DNA from: Rhodobacteraceae bacterium UBA3069 | GTDB taxonomy: Bacteria; Pseudomonadota; Alphaproteobacteria; Rhodobacterales; Rhodobacteraceae | Assembly: GCA_002366795.1 (NCBI GenBank) | Contig: DFBX01000005.1 | Location: forward strand, 1-15,920 | Length of the DNA stretch: 15,920 bases | Direction of reading: 5' to 3' | Shown here: piece after piece, positions 6,931 to 13,022 of the stretch | How the letters are laid out: every line of letters begins with the position of its first letter | How positions within the stretch are numbered: position 1 is the stretch's first letter | Notes under the pieces: generated by a model | Told to the model about the DNA's origin: nothing | The model's database searches: none | What the model saw: only the letters and a program-made list of their open reading frames with translations | Position numbers and translations under genes: made by a program

Positions 6931-6976
6931 GTGAACGGCAGGGCGGGGGTTGACGCGCCGCCCTTGCAGGGTTCAC
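6931..6976 (+). terminator. Large two-part stem-loop after the aminotransferase gene
   Basis: Outer arms GTGAAC (6931-6936) and GTTCAC (6971-6976) are perfectly complementary. Inner arms GCAGGGCGG (6938-6946) and CCGCCCTTGC (6958-6967) pair with a single bulge. The structure fills most of the spacer before the 139-aa gene. There is no T-tail, so it may be a Rho-aided terminator, an mRNA stabiliser or a leader structure. Confidence 0.4.
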
Positions 6977-6999
6977 GTTGCGAGTAAAAGGAAGATGCG

Positions 7000-7419
7000 A
7001 TGAGCGAATTGCCGGACTATTATTTCCGGGTGCGGGACAACGGTGCCTTTGTCTTTCGCGTCGATACGGAAAACCGCCATCGCCGCATCGAGATGGACCA
7101 GATCGCCGTGGTCAATATCCGCAATGGCGAGATCAAGCCGCAGGGCCACCGCAAGCTGACCGACGAGGATCTGGACCAGATCCGCGGCTGGATGCAGGAC
7201 CGGATCGCGCTGCTGGCGCGCCGCGACATCGACGACATTCACCGCGCCGCAGATTACCTGAACACCACCACGCATTGGGCGCAAAGTCGCGCCACCGACG
7301 AACAACTGGACGCGGTGACAGATGCCTTGCTGCTGGCGATGCACGATCTGCGCAGCGTGCTGGTGCGCAAGAAGGCCGACCGCATGTTGGCAGAGGCGGC
7401 AAGGGAAGGGGGCGAGTAG
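7000..7419 (+). CDS. Unrecognised 139-aa protein
   Basis: I do not recognise the family. The gene looks real: AAAAGGA lies upstream of the ATG, codon use matches its neighbours, and the composition is normal for a soluble protein. Residues 1-48 look beta-rich (YYFRVRDNGAFVFRVDTENR, then DQIAVVNIRNGEIKPQG), ending in a KLTDEDLDQI turn. Residues 55-135 look fully helical, with charged amphipathic stretches (IRGWMQDRIALLARRDIDDI and AMHDLRSVLVRKKADRM). There is no signal peptide, membrane segment or Cys. It follows aatA by 74 bp, separated by a strong hairpin, and is convergent with the MATE gene. It may be a lineage-restricted Rhodobacterales protein. Confidence 0.75.
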   Translation: MSELPDYYFRVRDNGAFVFRVDTENRHRRIEMDQIAVVNIRNGEIKPQGHRKLTDEDLDQIRGWMQDRIALLARRDIDDIHRAADYLNTTTHWAQSRATDEQLDAVTDALLLAMHDLRSVLVRKKADRMLAEAAREGGE

Positions 7420-7449
7420 CGCGCTTTTTCCGGCGGCACGGTCGGGCCG

Positions 7450-8826
7450 TTACGCGTTCAGGGATCGCGCCGACACCCGCCAGAAGCGCCACATCATCAG
7501 CACGCCGGCCACCGTCAGGCCGATGGCAAGGCCAAGCCAGACACCGATGCCCTGCCAGTCAAGCACGAAGCCCAGGAAATAGGCCATGCCAAGGCCTATC
7601 GGCCAATAGGCAAAGCCGGCGATCAGCATCGGCACGCGGGTGTCCTGCACGCCGCGCAGCAGCCCCAGCGCCATGACCTGCGCCGCGTCCACCAGTTGGA
7701 ACAGCGCCGCGGCTGCCAGCAAGCCGGTGCCCAGCACGATGACCTGCCCGCGCACCGGATCGTCCGGCGACAGGAACAGCCCGATCATCGGCTCGGGCAG
7801 GGTCAGGAACAGCGCGGCGGCCAACAGCGCGAACAGCATCGACAGCACGATCACCACCCGGGCGCCGCGTTTCAGCGACAGCGCGTCGCGGCGGCCCATC
7901 GCCTGCCCAGCCCTGATCGTGGCCGCGTTGGACAGGCCCAGATGCACCATGAAGGTGAGCGAGGAGATTTGCAGCGCGATCCCGTGCGCGGCCAGCGGCA
8001 CCGTGCCCAGCCAGCCCATCATGATTGATGAAAAGGCGAACAGCCCCACCTCGGCCAGGTTGGTCAGGCCGATGGGCCAGCCAAGGCGGAACACCTCGGC
8101 GATGGCCTGCCAGTCGGGGTGCCAGATACGGGCAAGGATGTCATGTTCGGGGGTGACGCGGGTCACGTAGTAGATCAGCAGCGCCAGCGATGCGCTGGCC
8201 CCGATCAGGCTGGAAATCGCGGCCCCGCGAATACCCAGTTCGGGCGCGCCCCAGTTGCCGAAGATCAGCGCGTAGTTCAGCACCGCGTTTAGTGCGACCC
8301 CGGCAAGGGTGATCAGCAGCACCACCTGCGTGCGCTCCAGCGCGGCAAGGTAGGATTTCAGCACCATGACCAGAAGCGCGGGAAAGATCGACCAGCCAAG
8401 GATCGACAGGTATTCCCCGGCAAGGGCGGACACGCCCGGCTCTTGGCCCAGCGCGATCAGCAGGGGCGTGGCAAAGACGAAAACCGGCAGCGTCAGCACA
8501 CCAAAGGCGGTGGCCAGCCACATGCCCATGCGGGTCACCCGGCGCACCCTTTGCAAATCGCCCGCGGATTCGGCCTCGGCCACCATGGGCATCACGGCCC
8601 ATGCGAAGCCCGAACCGACGATGAACAGCACGAAAAAGACGGTGCCTGCCAGCACCTCGGCGGCCAGTTCCTCGACCCCGTACCAGCCCAGCATCACCGC
8701 GTCGGTCAGGTTGATCGAGAATTGCGCAACATGGCTGCCGACCAAGGGCAGGCCAAGAAAAAACACGGCCCGCAGATGGCCCTTGGAAGACAACACATTA
8801 TTCATGGACGTATCGGTAGTGCGCAT
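7450..8826 (-). CDS. MATE-family multidrug/metabolite efflux transporter
   Basis: Inner-membrane cation-coupled exporter of the MATE (MOP superfamily) type, 458 aa with about 12 hydrophobic segments in two six-helix halves. Typical motifs include LGLPLVGSHVAQFSINLTDAV near helix 1, PMVAEAESAGD after helix 2, and the second-half counterpart LGWPIGLTNLAEVGLFAFSS. It resembles the NorM-like bacterial branch. The ATG at 8826 is preceded by a G-rich stretch (GGGGGGGCTGA); the ATG at 8805 is an alternative with no visible ribosome site. It begins 19 bp after the NicO stop on the same strand, so it is probably the third gene of the DUF1007-NicO operon. The substrate cannot be read from sequence; metal-complex or drug export is speculation from context. 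Confidence 0.92.
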   Translation of the reverse strand: MRTTDTSMNNVLSSKGHLRAVFFLGLPLVGSHVAQFSINLTDAVMLGWYGVEELAAEVLAGTVFFVLFIVGSGFAWAVMPMVAEAESAGDLQRVRRVTRMGMWLATAFGVLTLPVFVFATPLLIALGQEPGVSALAGEYLSILGWSIFPALLVMVLKSYLAALERTQVVLLITLAGVALNAVLNYALIFGNWGAPELGIRGAAISSLIGASASLALLIYYVTRVTPEHDILARIWHPDWQAIAEVFRLGWPIGLTNLAEVGLFAFSSIMMGWLGTVPLAAHGIALQISSLTFMVHLGLSNAATIRAGQAMGRRDALSLKRGARVVIVLSMLFALLAAALFLTLPEPMIGLFLSPDDPVRGQVIVLGTGLLAAAALFQLVDAAQVMALGLLRGVQDTRVPMLIAGFAYWPIGLGMAYFLGFVLDWQGIGVWLGLAIGLTVAGVLMMWRFWRVSARSLNA

Positions 8827-8845
8827 TCAGCCCCCCCGCAAGCGT

Positions 8846-9835
8846 CTAGATCGCCGCCAGAACCATCTGCAGCGCCAGCATCGCCACCACCGCACCCGCC
8901 GCCAGTTCGATCAGCGCCTGCACCCGCAGCGCCGCCGCGCCGGGGGCCAGCCGCCGCAAGGTGCCCTCGCGCAGGGTGACCGCCGCGATGGCCACCGCCA
9001 CCGTGACCGAGGCCGTGCCCAGCCCCATGACGAACACCGATGCGATGCCAACCAGCGGAATGCCCATGGCAAAGGTCAGGATCAGCACGAACAACGCCCC
9101 CGTGCAGGGCCGGATCGCCACCGCCCCGATCAGCATAAGCGCATCGCGCGACGAATGGACCGCGGCGGCCTGTTCCACGGTCGGTCCATGAGCATGGCCA
9201 CATTCACATGTGCCATCATCGGCATGGTGATGGTGATGGTGATGGTGATGGTGATGGTGATCGCGGTCATGGGCATGGGCATGCCCGTCAAGCGGGCCCT
9301 GCGCCCCCTGGGCCCGCATCCGCAATAGCCGCCGCAGCCCGCGCAGCGCCAGCCAGACACCAACCAACCCGACAGCCGCGTAAGAGGCAGGCGCCAGCGT
9401 CGCCTCGGCCATGCCGGTCAACTGCTCGCGTGACCAGTTCAAAAGCAGCCCCCCTGCCGCGACCAGGGCCACGGCACTGGCCGATTGCCCCAGCGAGGAC
9501 AGCAACGCCAGCACCGACAGGCGCAGAACCGGCACACGCCGGCCCATGCCATATCCACCGATCAGCAGCTTGCCATGGCCCGGCCCCGCCGCGTGAAAGA
9601 ACCCGTAGGCGAAACACAACCCCAACAGCCCGGCCAGCGCCGCACTATCGCCGCGCTTGATCGCGCGCAGGGGCTCTGCCATGGCGCGCTGCACATCGCG
9701 CTGCCCCGACGCGGCCCAGTCGGAAACCACATCCGCCCCGCCCATGCCCCAAAGCCAGACCGCCAGCGCCAGAACCAGCCCCAGCAGGACCAGCGGCAAC
9801 CACAGGGCCAGGCCCTGCCCCCTCAGCGTGCGCAT
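8846..9835 (-). CDS. NicO-family nickel/cobalt transporter (RcnA-like)
   Basis: Inner-membrane Ni/Co transporter, 329 aa. The family motif is HAAGPGHGK (81-89), and the second-half counterpart includes IRPCTGALFVLILTFAMG. About seven hydrophobic segments are visible. A cytosolic or loop His-rich tract (about 185-220) has 12 consecutive His followed by CECGHAHG, a plausible metal-binding sensor. It is encoded by six copies of a hexanucleotide. An N-terminal helix precedes a soluble-looking segment (35-62). The ATG lies inside the end of DUF1007 (13-nt overlap), implying translational coupling. The DUF1007 partner is typical of NicO transporters. Whether it imports or exports is not determinable; RcnA relatives export. 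Confidence 0.9.
   Translation of the reverse strand: MRTLRGQGLALWLPLVLLGLVLALAVWLWGMGGADVVSDWAASGQRDVQRAMAEPLRAIKRGDSAALAGLLGLCFAYGFFHAAGPGHGKLLIGGYGMGRRVPVLRLSVLALLSSLGQSASAVALVAAGGLLLNWSREQLTGMAEATLAPASYAAVGLVGVWLALRGLRRLLRMRAQGAQGPLDGHAHAHDRDHHHHHHHHHHHHADDGTCECGHAHGPTVEQAAAVHSSRDALMLIGAVAIRPCTGALFVLILTFAMGIPLVGIASVFVMGLGTASVTVAVAIAAVTLREGTLRRLAPGAAALRVQALIELAAGAVVAMLALQMVLAAI
9224..9259. repeat. Six tandem ATGGTG hexanucleotides
   Basis: An exact 6x6-bp microsatellite within the NicO gene; read on the minus strand it gives alternating His codons CAC/CAT. Slippage by whole units would change His number by two without breaking the frame. Confidence 0.95.
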
Positions 9836-10449
9836 GTGACCAGCACCGTATCGGCAAAGGCATCGCCGATTTCGGGATAGTCGTCAGGGTCCGGCGGCAT
9901 GTCGGCCAGCGCGGCCTTTTCCTGTTCGCGGGCGGCTTGCAGATCGGCCTTCTCGATCCGCACATCGCACCCCTCGGGGGCGTGAACGCCGCCGGTCAGG
10001 TCATAGGCCGTGTAATAGGTCGGATCGAAGGCGCGCAGATTGATCTGCGTCACCGGCGCGGCCAGCCGGCGCAGGTGGCGCGTGGTGATGCGGCCCGCAG
10101 CAAACCCGGTGCCCAGCCCCTCGGGGGCGGACAGGGCCAGCGCGCCGCCCTCGGGCTGATCGGCGTAAAGATCGCCCTCGTACCCCTCGATCCAATTCAT
10201 GTCGAACCCGTCAAGGGCGGCCAGTTCCGCCTCGGTCAGCTTGCCGTCGTAATCCCCGTCCAGCTGCTTGTCCTCGAGCAGAAGCAGGGAATACAGGTCG
10301 TCATAAGTCCAGCTCACCTCGATCGCGGTGATCTGGCCCGCGTCATCGGTGACAACGCGCAGGGCGGTGTCCACGAAAATATGCGGATGCGAAAGCGCCG
10401 GAAGCGGCAAGAGGGCAAGCGCCAGGGCGCGGATCAGGATGCGGGTCAT
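9823..10449 (-). CDS. DUF1007 periplasmic protein with EF-hand-like loop
   Basis: A 208-aa exported protein of the DUF1007 family, which repeatedly occurs beside NicO-type transporters and probably assists metal handling in the periplasm. The signal peptide is MTRILIRALALALLPLPALS. Predicted cleavage would leave a mature N-terminus starting H21-P-H23, a possible metal-binding end. Residues 64-75 (DGDYDGKLTEAE) match the 12-residue EF-hand loop pattern, with Asp at 1, 3 and 5, Gly at 6, a hydrophobic residue at 8 and Glu at 12. Two Cys (C161, C206) could form a disulfide. Start: the ATG at 10449 begins the signal peptide; the longer in-frame ORF upstream is not exported-like. The ribosome site is weak. 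It overlaps nicO by 13 nt. Confidence 0.88.
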   Translation of the reverse strand: MTRILIRALALALLPLPALSHPHIFVDTALRVVTDDAGQITAIEVSWTYDDLYSLLLLEDKQLDGDYDGKLTEAELAALDGFDMNWIEGYEGDLYADQPEGGALALSAPEGLGTGFAAGRITTRHLRRLAAPVTQINLRAFDPTYYTAYDLTGGVHAPEGCDVRIEKADLQAAREQEKAALADMPPDPDDYPEIGDAFADTVLVTCAR

Positions 10450-10519
10450 AGCGCCATGGGTAACCCGCCGCGCGATAGGGGAAAAGTGCCAAGCTGCCGC
10501 ATCGGGGCGCGCAACGGAC

Positions 10520-10543
10520 GCATGGGCAAAGAGCCGCCCATGC
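10520..10543. promoter_or_regulatory. Inverted repeat in the DUF1007/cyclase divergent spacer
   Basis: GCATGGGC (10520-10527) and GCCCATGC (10536-10543) are perfect 8-bp arms with an 8-bp spacer. It sits 71-94 bp upstream of DUF1007 and about 125 bp upstream of the cyclase gene. It may be an operator for the metal-transport operon or an RNA hairpin in its leader. I see no match to a known RcnR-type site. Confidence 0.4.
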
Positions 10544-10665
10544 CACACAGCGCGCAGGCCCGCTTCTGCGGCGCGGCGTGACAGGCGCACAAGAATCGCG
10601 CCATGGTTGCTGTGGCGGAATGACGCACAACCCTGTTCCGCACAGTGAAACCTGGGAGGATTCCA

Positions 10666-11628
10666 ATGAAAGCTATTTTGAAACCCGCATGCGCGGGCAT
10701 GGCCGCGCTATGCCTGATCGCCAGCCCCGCATTGTCCGACAGCCACGGCATGGATTGGACCCAGTCGAAATACGGCCCTGCGGATGAAATCGGCGCGGCC
10801 AACCTGATGACGCCGGAACTGGCGAAAATGGCCGCGGGCCTGGTGACCACCGGCAAGACCTATGCGCTGGGCATCACGCTGGACAGCGAAACCCCCGCCT
10901 ATGCGCCGCGCACCATGTCGGTTTCGATCCTGCAACCGGGACAGGCATCCGGTGCCACCATGGGGCCGACCAAGACCAACTATAACGACGACATCTTCAT
11001 GGGCTGGCTGGGGATCGGAAGCCAGATCGACGGGCTCGGCCATATCGGCGAGGACGGCGTGTATTACAACGGCAACAAGGCGGCGGAATTCGCGGCCCCC
11101 GACGGGCTGAAGAAACTGGGAATCGAGAAAGTGCCCCCTATCGTGACGCGGGGCGTAATGCTGGACATGGCGAAATTCCACGGCAAGGACATGCTTGAAG
11201 AAGGCACCGCCTACACCCGCGAAGACATCATGGCCGCCGCCCAGCAGCAAGGCGTCACATTCGAGGAAGGCGACGTGGTGCTGTTCCATTCGGGCTGGAT
11301 GAAACTGCTGGAGGAAGGCGGCGACCGCGCCCGCTTTGGCGCAGTTGAACCGGGGCTGGGCAAGACCGGCGCGGAATTCCTGATCGAACAGGGCGTGGTG
11401 GCCGTGGGCGGCGACACTTGGGGGCTGGAAGCTGTGCCTTTCGAAGAAGGCGTCGGCGTGTTCGAGATCCACCAGATGCTGCTGGCCCATAACGGCATAT
11501 ACATCCTTGAAAACATGGACACGCGAGAGCTGGCGAAGGACGATGTCCACGAATTCATGTTCGTGCTGGGCCAAGCCAAGGTGCGCGGCGCGGTGCAGAT
11601 GATCATCAACCCCGTCGCGATCCGGTAA
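10666..11628 (+). CDS. Periplasmic cyclase-family (PF04199-type) hydrolase
   Basis: A 320-aa exported protein. The signal peptide is followed by PALS, with cleavage near residue 24. The body matches the cyclase/kynurenine-formamidase-like fold, with segments SQIDGLGHIGEDG (119-131), VTRGVMLDMAKF, EEGDVVLFHSGW, GVVAVGGDTWGLEAVPFEE and HQMLLAHNGIYILENMD. The family's metal motif HxGTHxDxxxH appears here as GxGSQIDxxxH: D122 and H126 are kept, but the two earlier His are Gly and Gln. This is typical of a divergent subfamily whose substrate is unknown to me. The ATG at 10666 has GGGAGGA 6 nt upstream. A good intrinsic terminator follows. It is divergent from the DUF1007 operon. Confidence 0.87.
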   Translation: MKAILKPACAGMAALCLIASPALSDSHGMDWTQSKYGPADEIGAANLMTPELAKMAAGLVTTGKTYALGITLDSETPAYAPRTMSVSILQPGQASGATMGPTKTNYNDDIFMGWLGIGSQIDGLGHIGEDGVYYNGNKAAEFAAPDGLKKLGIEKVPPIVTRGVMLDMAKFHGKDMLEEGTAYTREDIMAAAQQQGVTFEEGDVVLFHSGWMKLLEEGGDRARFGAVEPGLGKTGAEFLIEQGVVAVGGDTWGLEAVPFEEGVGVFEIHQMLLAHNGIYILENMDTRELAKDDVHEFMFVLGQAKVRGAVQMIINPVAIR

Positions 11629-11647
11629 TCCCCGCCGATCCAATGGC

Positions 11648-11681
11648 GCAGGCCCCACAGGGCCTGCCCTCTTTCAATTTT
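11648..11681 (+). terminator. Intrinsic terminator of the cyclase gene
   Basis: GCAGGCCC (11648-11655), loop CACA, GGGCCTGC (11660-11667): a perfect 8-bp stem starting 19 nt after the stop codon and followed by CCTCTTTCAATTTT. The T-rich tail is interrupted but fits a Rho-independent terminator. Confidence 0.7.
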
Positions 11682-11693
11682 GCGTGCACGCAG

Positions 11694-11807
11694 CAGGGGG
11701 GCCAGCCCCCCAGTTCATTTGCATAGCAAATGAACACCCCCCCGGAGGTATTTTTCGCAAAATGAAAACCAAGAGCGGCACTGTTTCATTTTGCCCGAAA
11801 TACTCCC
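11694..11807. repeat. Composite Rhodobacterales-type intergenic repeat with inverted box copies
   Basis: Part 1 is GGGGGG-CCAG-CCCCCC (11696-11711). Part 2 is GTTCATTTGC-ATA-GCAAATGAAC (11713-11735), a perfect 10-bp stem. Part 3 is a 24-bp box starting GGAGGTATTT and ending CAAAATGAAA (11744-11767). A second box copy lies inverted at 11784-11807, identical at 19 of 24 positions, so the two copies can pair as a long hairpin with a 16-nt loop. I recall similar hairpin/hairpin/'GGAG-TATTT' strings in many Rhodobacterales spacers, but I do not know a name for them. Confidence 0.75.
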
Positions 11808-11902
11808 GCCGGAGGCACCTTGGCCACAGGCGCTCGCCTTTTTGAAGGGCGTTGCCTAACGGGCCAATCCAGAAATCAGTGCGGCGCAGCCGCGCCTTTG
11901 GG

Positions 11903-12895
11903 TCAGCCCCTGCGGTGGTCGGGGTGCAAAGCCGTACCGAGGATATGATTGGCGCGGTGGATGACATGCCCTGCCCCGCCCACGATCAGCGGGTCGGGCG
12001 CGTGGGCGATTTGCAAATCCTTGCCCGGGTAATCCAGCGAGTCCAGGAAATGCAGCATGCAGTTCAGCCTTGCGCGTTTCTTGTCGTTGGATTTCACCAC
12101 GGTCCAAGGCGCGTCGGCTGTATCCGTGTAGAAGAACATCGCCTCTTTCGCCTCGGTATAATCGTCCCATTTGCCAAGGCTCGCCTTGTCGATCGGCGAG
12201 AGTTTCCACTGTTTCAGCGGGTCGGTTTCGCGGCTGGCGAAGCGGGCGCGTTGTTCGTCCTGCGTGACCGAGAACCAGTATTTGTACAGCCGGATGCCCG
12301 AGCGGACCAGCATCCGTTCCAGTTCGGGCGTCTGGCGCATGAATTCCAGGTAGTCGTTCGGCTCGCAAAAGCCCATGACCCGTTCCACACCGGCGCGGTT
12401 GTACCAAGACCGGTCATACAGAACGATCTCTCCCGAGGTGGGTAGGTGCTGGATATAGCGTTGGAAATACCACTGTCCGCGCTCTTCCTCTGTGGGTTTG
12501 TTCAGCGCCACCACGCGGGCCAGCCGCGGGTTCAGGTGTTCGGTGAAACGTTTGATCGTGCCACCCTTGCCCGCCGCGTCGCGCCCTTCGAAAAGCAGCA
12601 CGAAATTCTGGCCCGTTTCTTGTGCCCAAAGCTGGACCTTAAGCAACTCGGCCTGGATCTTGGCTTTTTGCGCCTCGTAGCTGCGGCGCGAGAGTTTCTT
12701 GTCATAGGGGTAATCGCCGGTTTCAAAGGCGCGGCGGATCTCGTCCGGGGTGGGGTGACGGCGGCGCGGCTCTGGCGGTTTCACTGGCGCGGCGGCCTTT
12801 GCGGGGCTGGTGCCGTTCGGCTTGGCCACCGCCTCTGCCCCCGTGGTCGGCTTGGCTGGGGTTTTCGGCGCAACGGGGGTTTGGGGGGCGGCCAT
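11903..12895 (-). CDS. ppk2: Polyphosphate kinase 2 (PPK2)
   Basis: Transfers phosphate between polyphosphate and nucleoside diphosphates; cytosolic, 330 aa. The P-loop is EGRDAAGKGGTIKRF (Walker A, G104-K110), the Walker B-like motif is VLYDRSWYNRAGVERVMGF (D161), and the lid/base region contains RFASRETDPLKQWKLSPID. This one-domain layout fits PPK2 class I. The N-terminal 50 residues are a low-complexity Ala/Pro/Lys tail, probably disordered, preceding HPTPDEIRRAF. The ATG at 12895 has AAGGAG 7 nt upstream; the ATG at 12919 has no such site. It is divergent from the hydrolase gene. An FNR-type box lies 66-79 bp upstream with a GACAAT -10 suitably placed, so oxygen-responsive control is likely. 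Confidence 0.94.
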   Translation of the reverse strand: MAAPQTPVAPKTPAKPTTGAEAVAKPNGTSPAKAAAPVKPPEPRRRHPTPDEIRRAFETGDYPYDKKLSRRSYEAQKAKIQAELLKVQLWAQETGQNFVLLFEGRDAAGKGGTIKRFTEHLNPRLARVVALNKPTEEERGQWYFQRYIQHLPTSGEIVLYDRSWYNRAGVERVMGFCEPNDYLEFMRQTPELERMLVRSGIRLYKYWFSVTQDEQRARFASRETDPLKQWKLSPIDKASLGKWDDYTEAKEAMFFYTDTADAPWTVVKSNDKKRARLNCMLHFLDSLDYPGKDLQIAHAPDPLIVGGAGHVIHRANHILGTALHPDHRRG

Positions 12896-12931
12896 GGGCG
12901 TCTCCTTCATCGGGCTCATCTGATTGCATGT

Positions 12932-12974
12932 ATTGTCTCACAAATCCGTTGCGTCGCGCTTTGACCCGTATCAA
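12932..12974 (-). promoter_or_regulatory. Candidate FNR-activated ppk2 promoter
   Basis: The -10-like GACAAT (minus strand, 12937-12932) is centred 33 bp from the centre of the FNR-type box at 12961-12974, close to class II FNR geometry (box near -41.5). No recognisable -35 is present (AGCGCG at the 17-bp position), as expected for an activator-dependent promoter. Confidence 0.45.
12961..12974. promoter_or_regulatory. FNR/FnrL-type box TTGACCCGTATCAA
   Basis: Matches the FNR consensus TTGAT-N4-ATCAA with one change (T to C at position 5), a variant also seen in FNR/Dnr-family sites. It sits near the centre of the 127-bp divergent spacer between ppk2 and the epoxide-hydrolase-like gene. No regulator gene is in the window. 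Confidence 0.55.
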
Positions 12975-13003
12975 TTGCGCCCACCCCAACCGGCAGGCAT
13001 AGT
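12975..13003 (+). promoter_or_regulatory. Candidate promoter of the epoxide-hydrolase-like gene
   Basis: TTGCGC (12975-12980), 17-bp spacer, CATAGT (12998-13003). The -10 is centred 33 bp from the FNR-box centre, mirroring the ppk2 side. The start site would be near 13009, just before the ribosome site. Confidence 0.4.
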
Positions 13004-13022
13004 CGCCTAGGGAGGAATACTT

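Larger units (their letters stand above)
11629..11902. other. Convergent spacer packed with inverted repeats
   Basis: No gene is seen between the cyclase and ppk2 stops. From left to right the spacer holds the cyclase terminator, a GC hairpin and an AT hairpin, two inverted copies of a 24-bp box, a small AGGC/GCCT hairpin followed by TTTT (11828-11843, plus strand), and GGCGC/GCGCC (11883-11896) just beyond the ppk2 stop, which may help end ppk2 transcription. Confidence 0.7.

Noticed and set aside
9224..9259. CRISPR-like or regulatory tandem repeat
   Set aside because: It is an in-frame microsatellite coding for His within NicO; no spacers are present.
8366..9328. Plus-strand open frame opposite MATE and NicO
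   Set aside because: Antisense shadow; its Met/Val repeat is only the hexanucleotide tract read on the other strand.
10450..10665. Cobalamin or metal riboswitch upstream of the DUF1007-NicO operon
   Set aside because: Looked for B12-box-like and other conserved elements on both strands and saw none; only an inverted repeat is evident.
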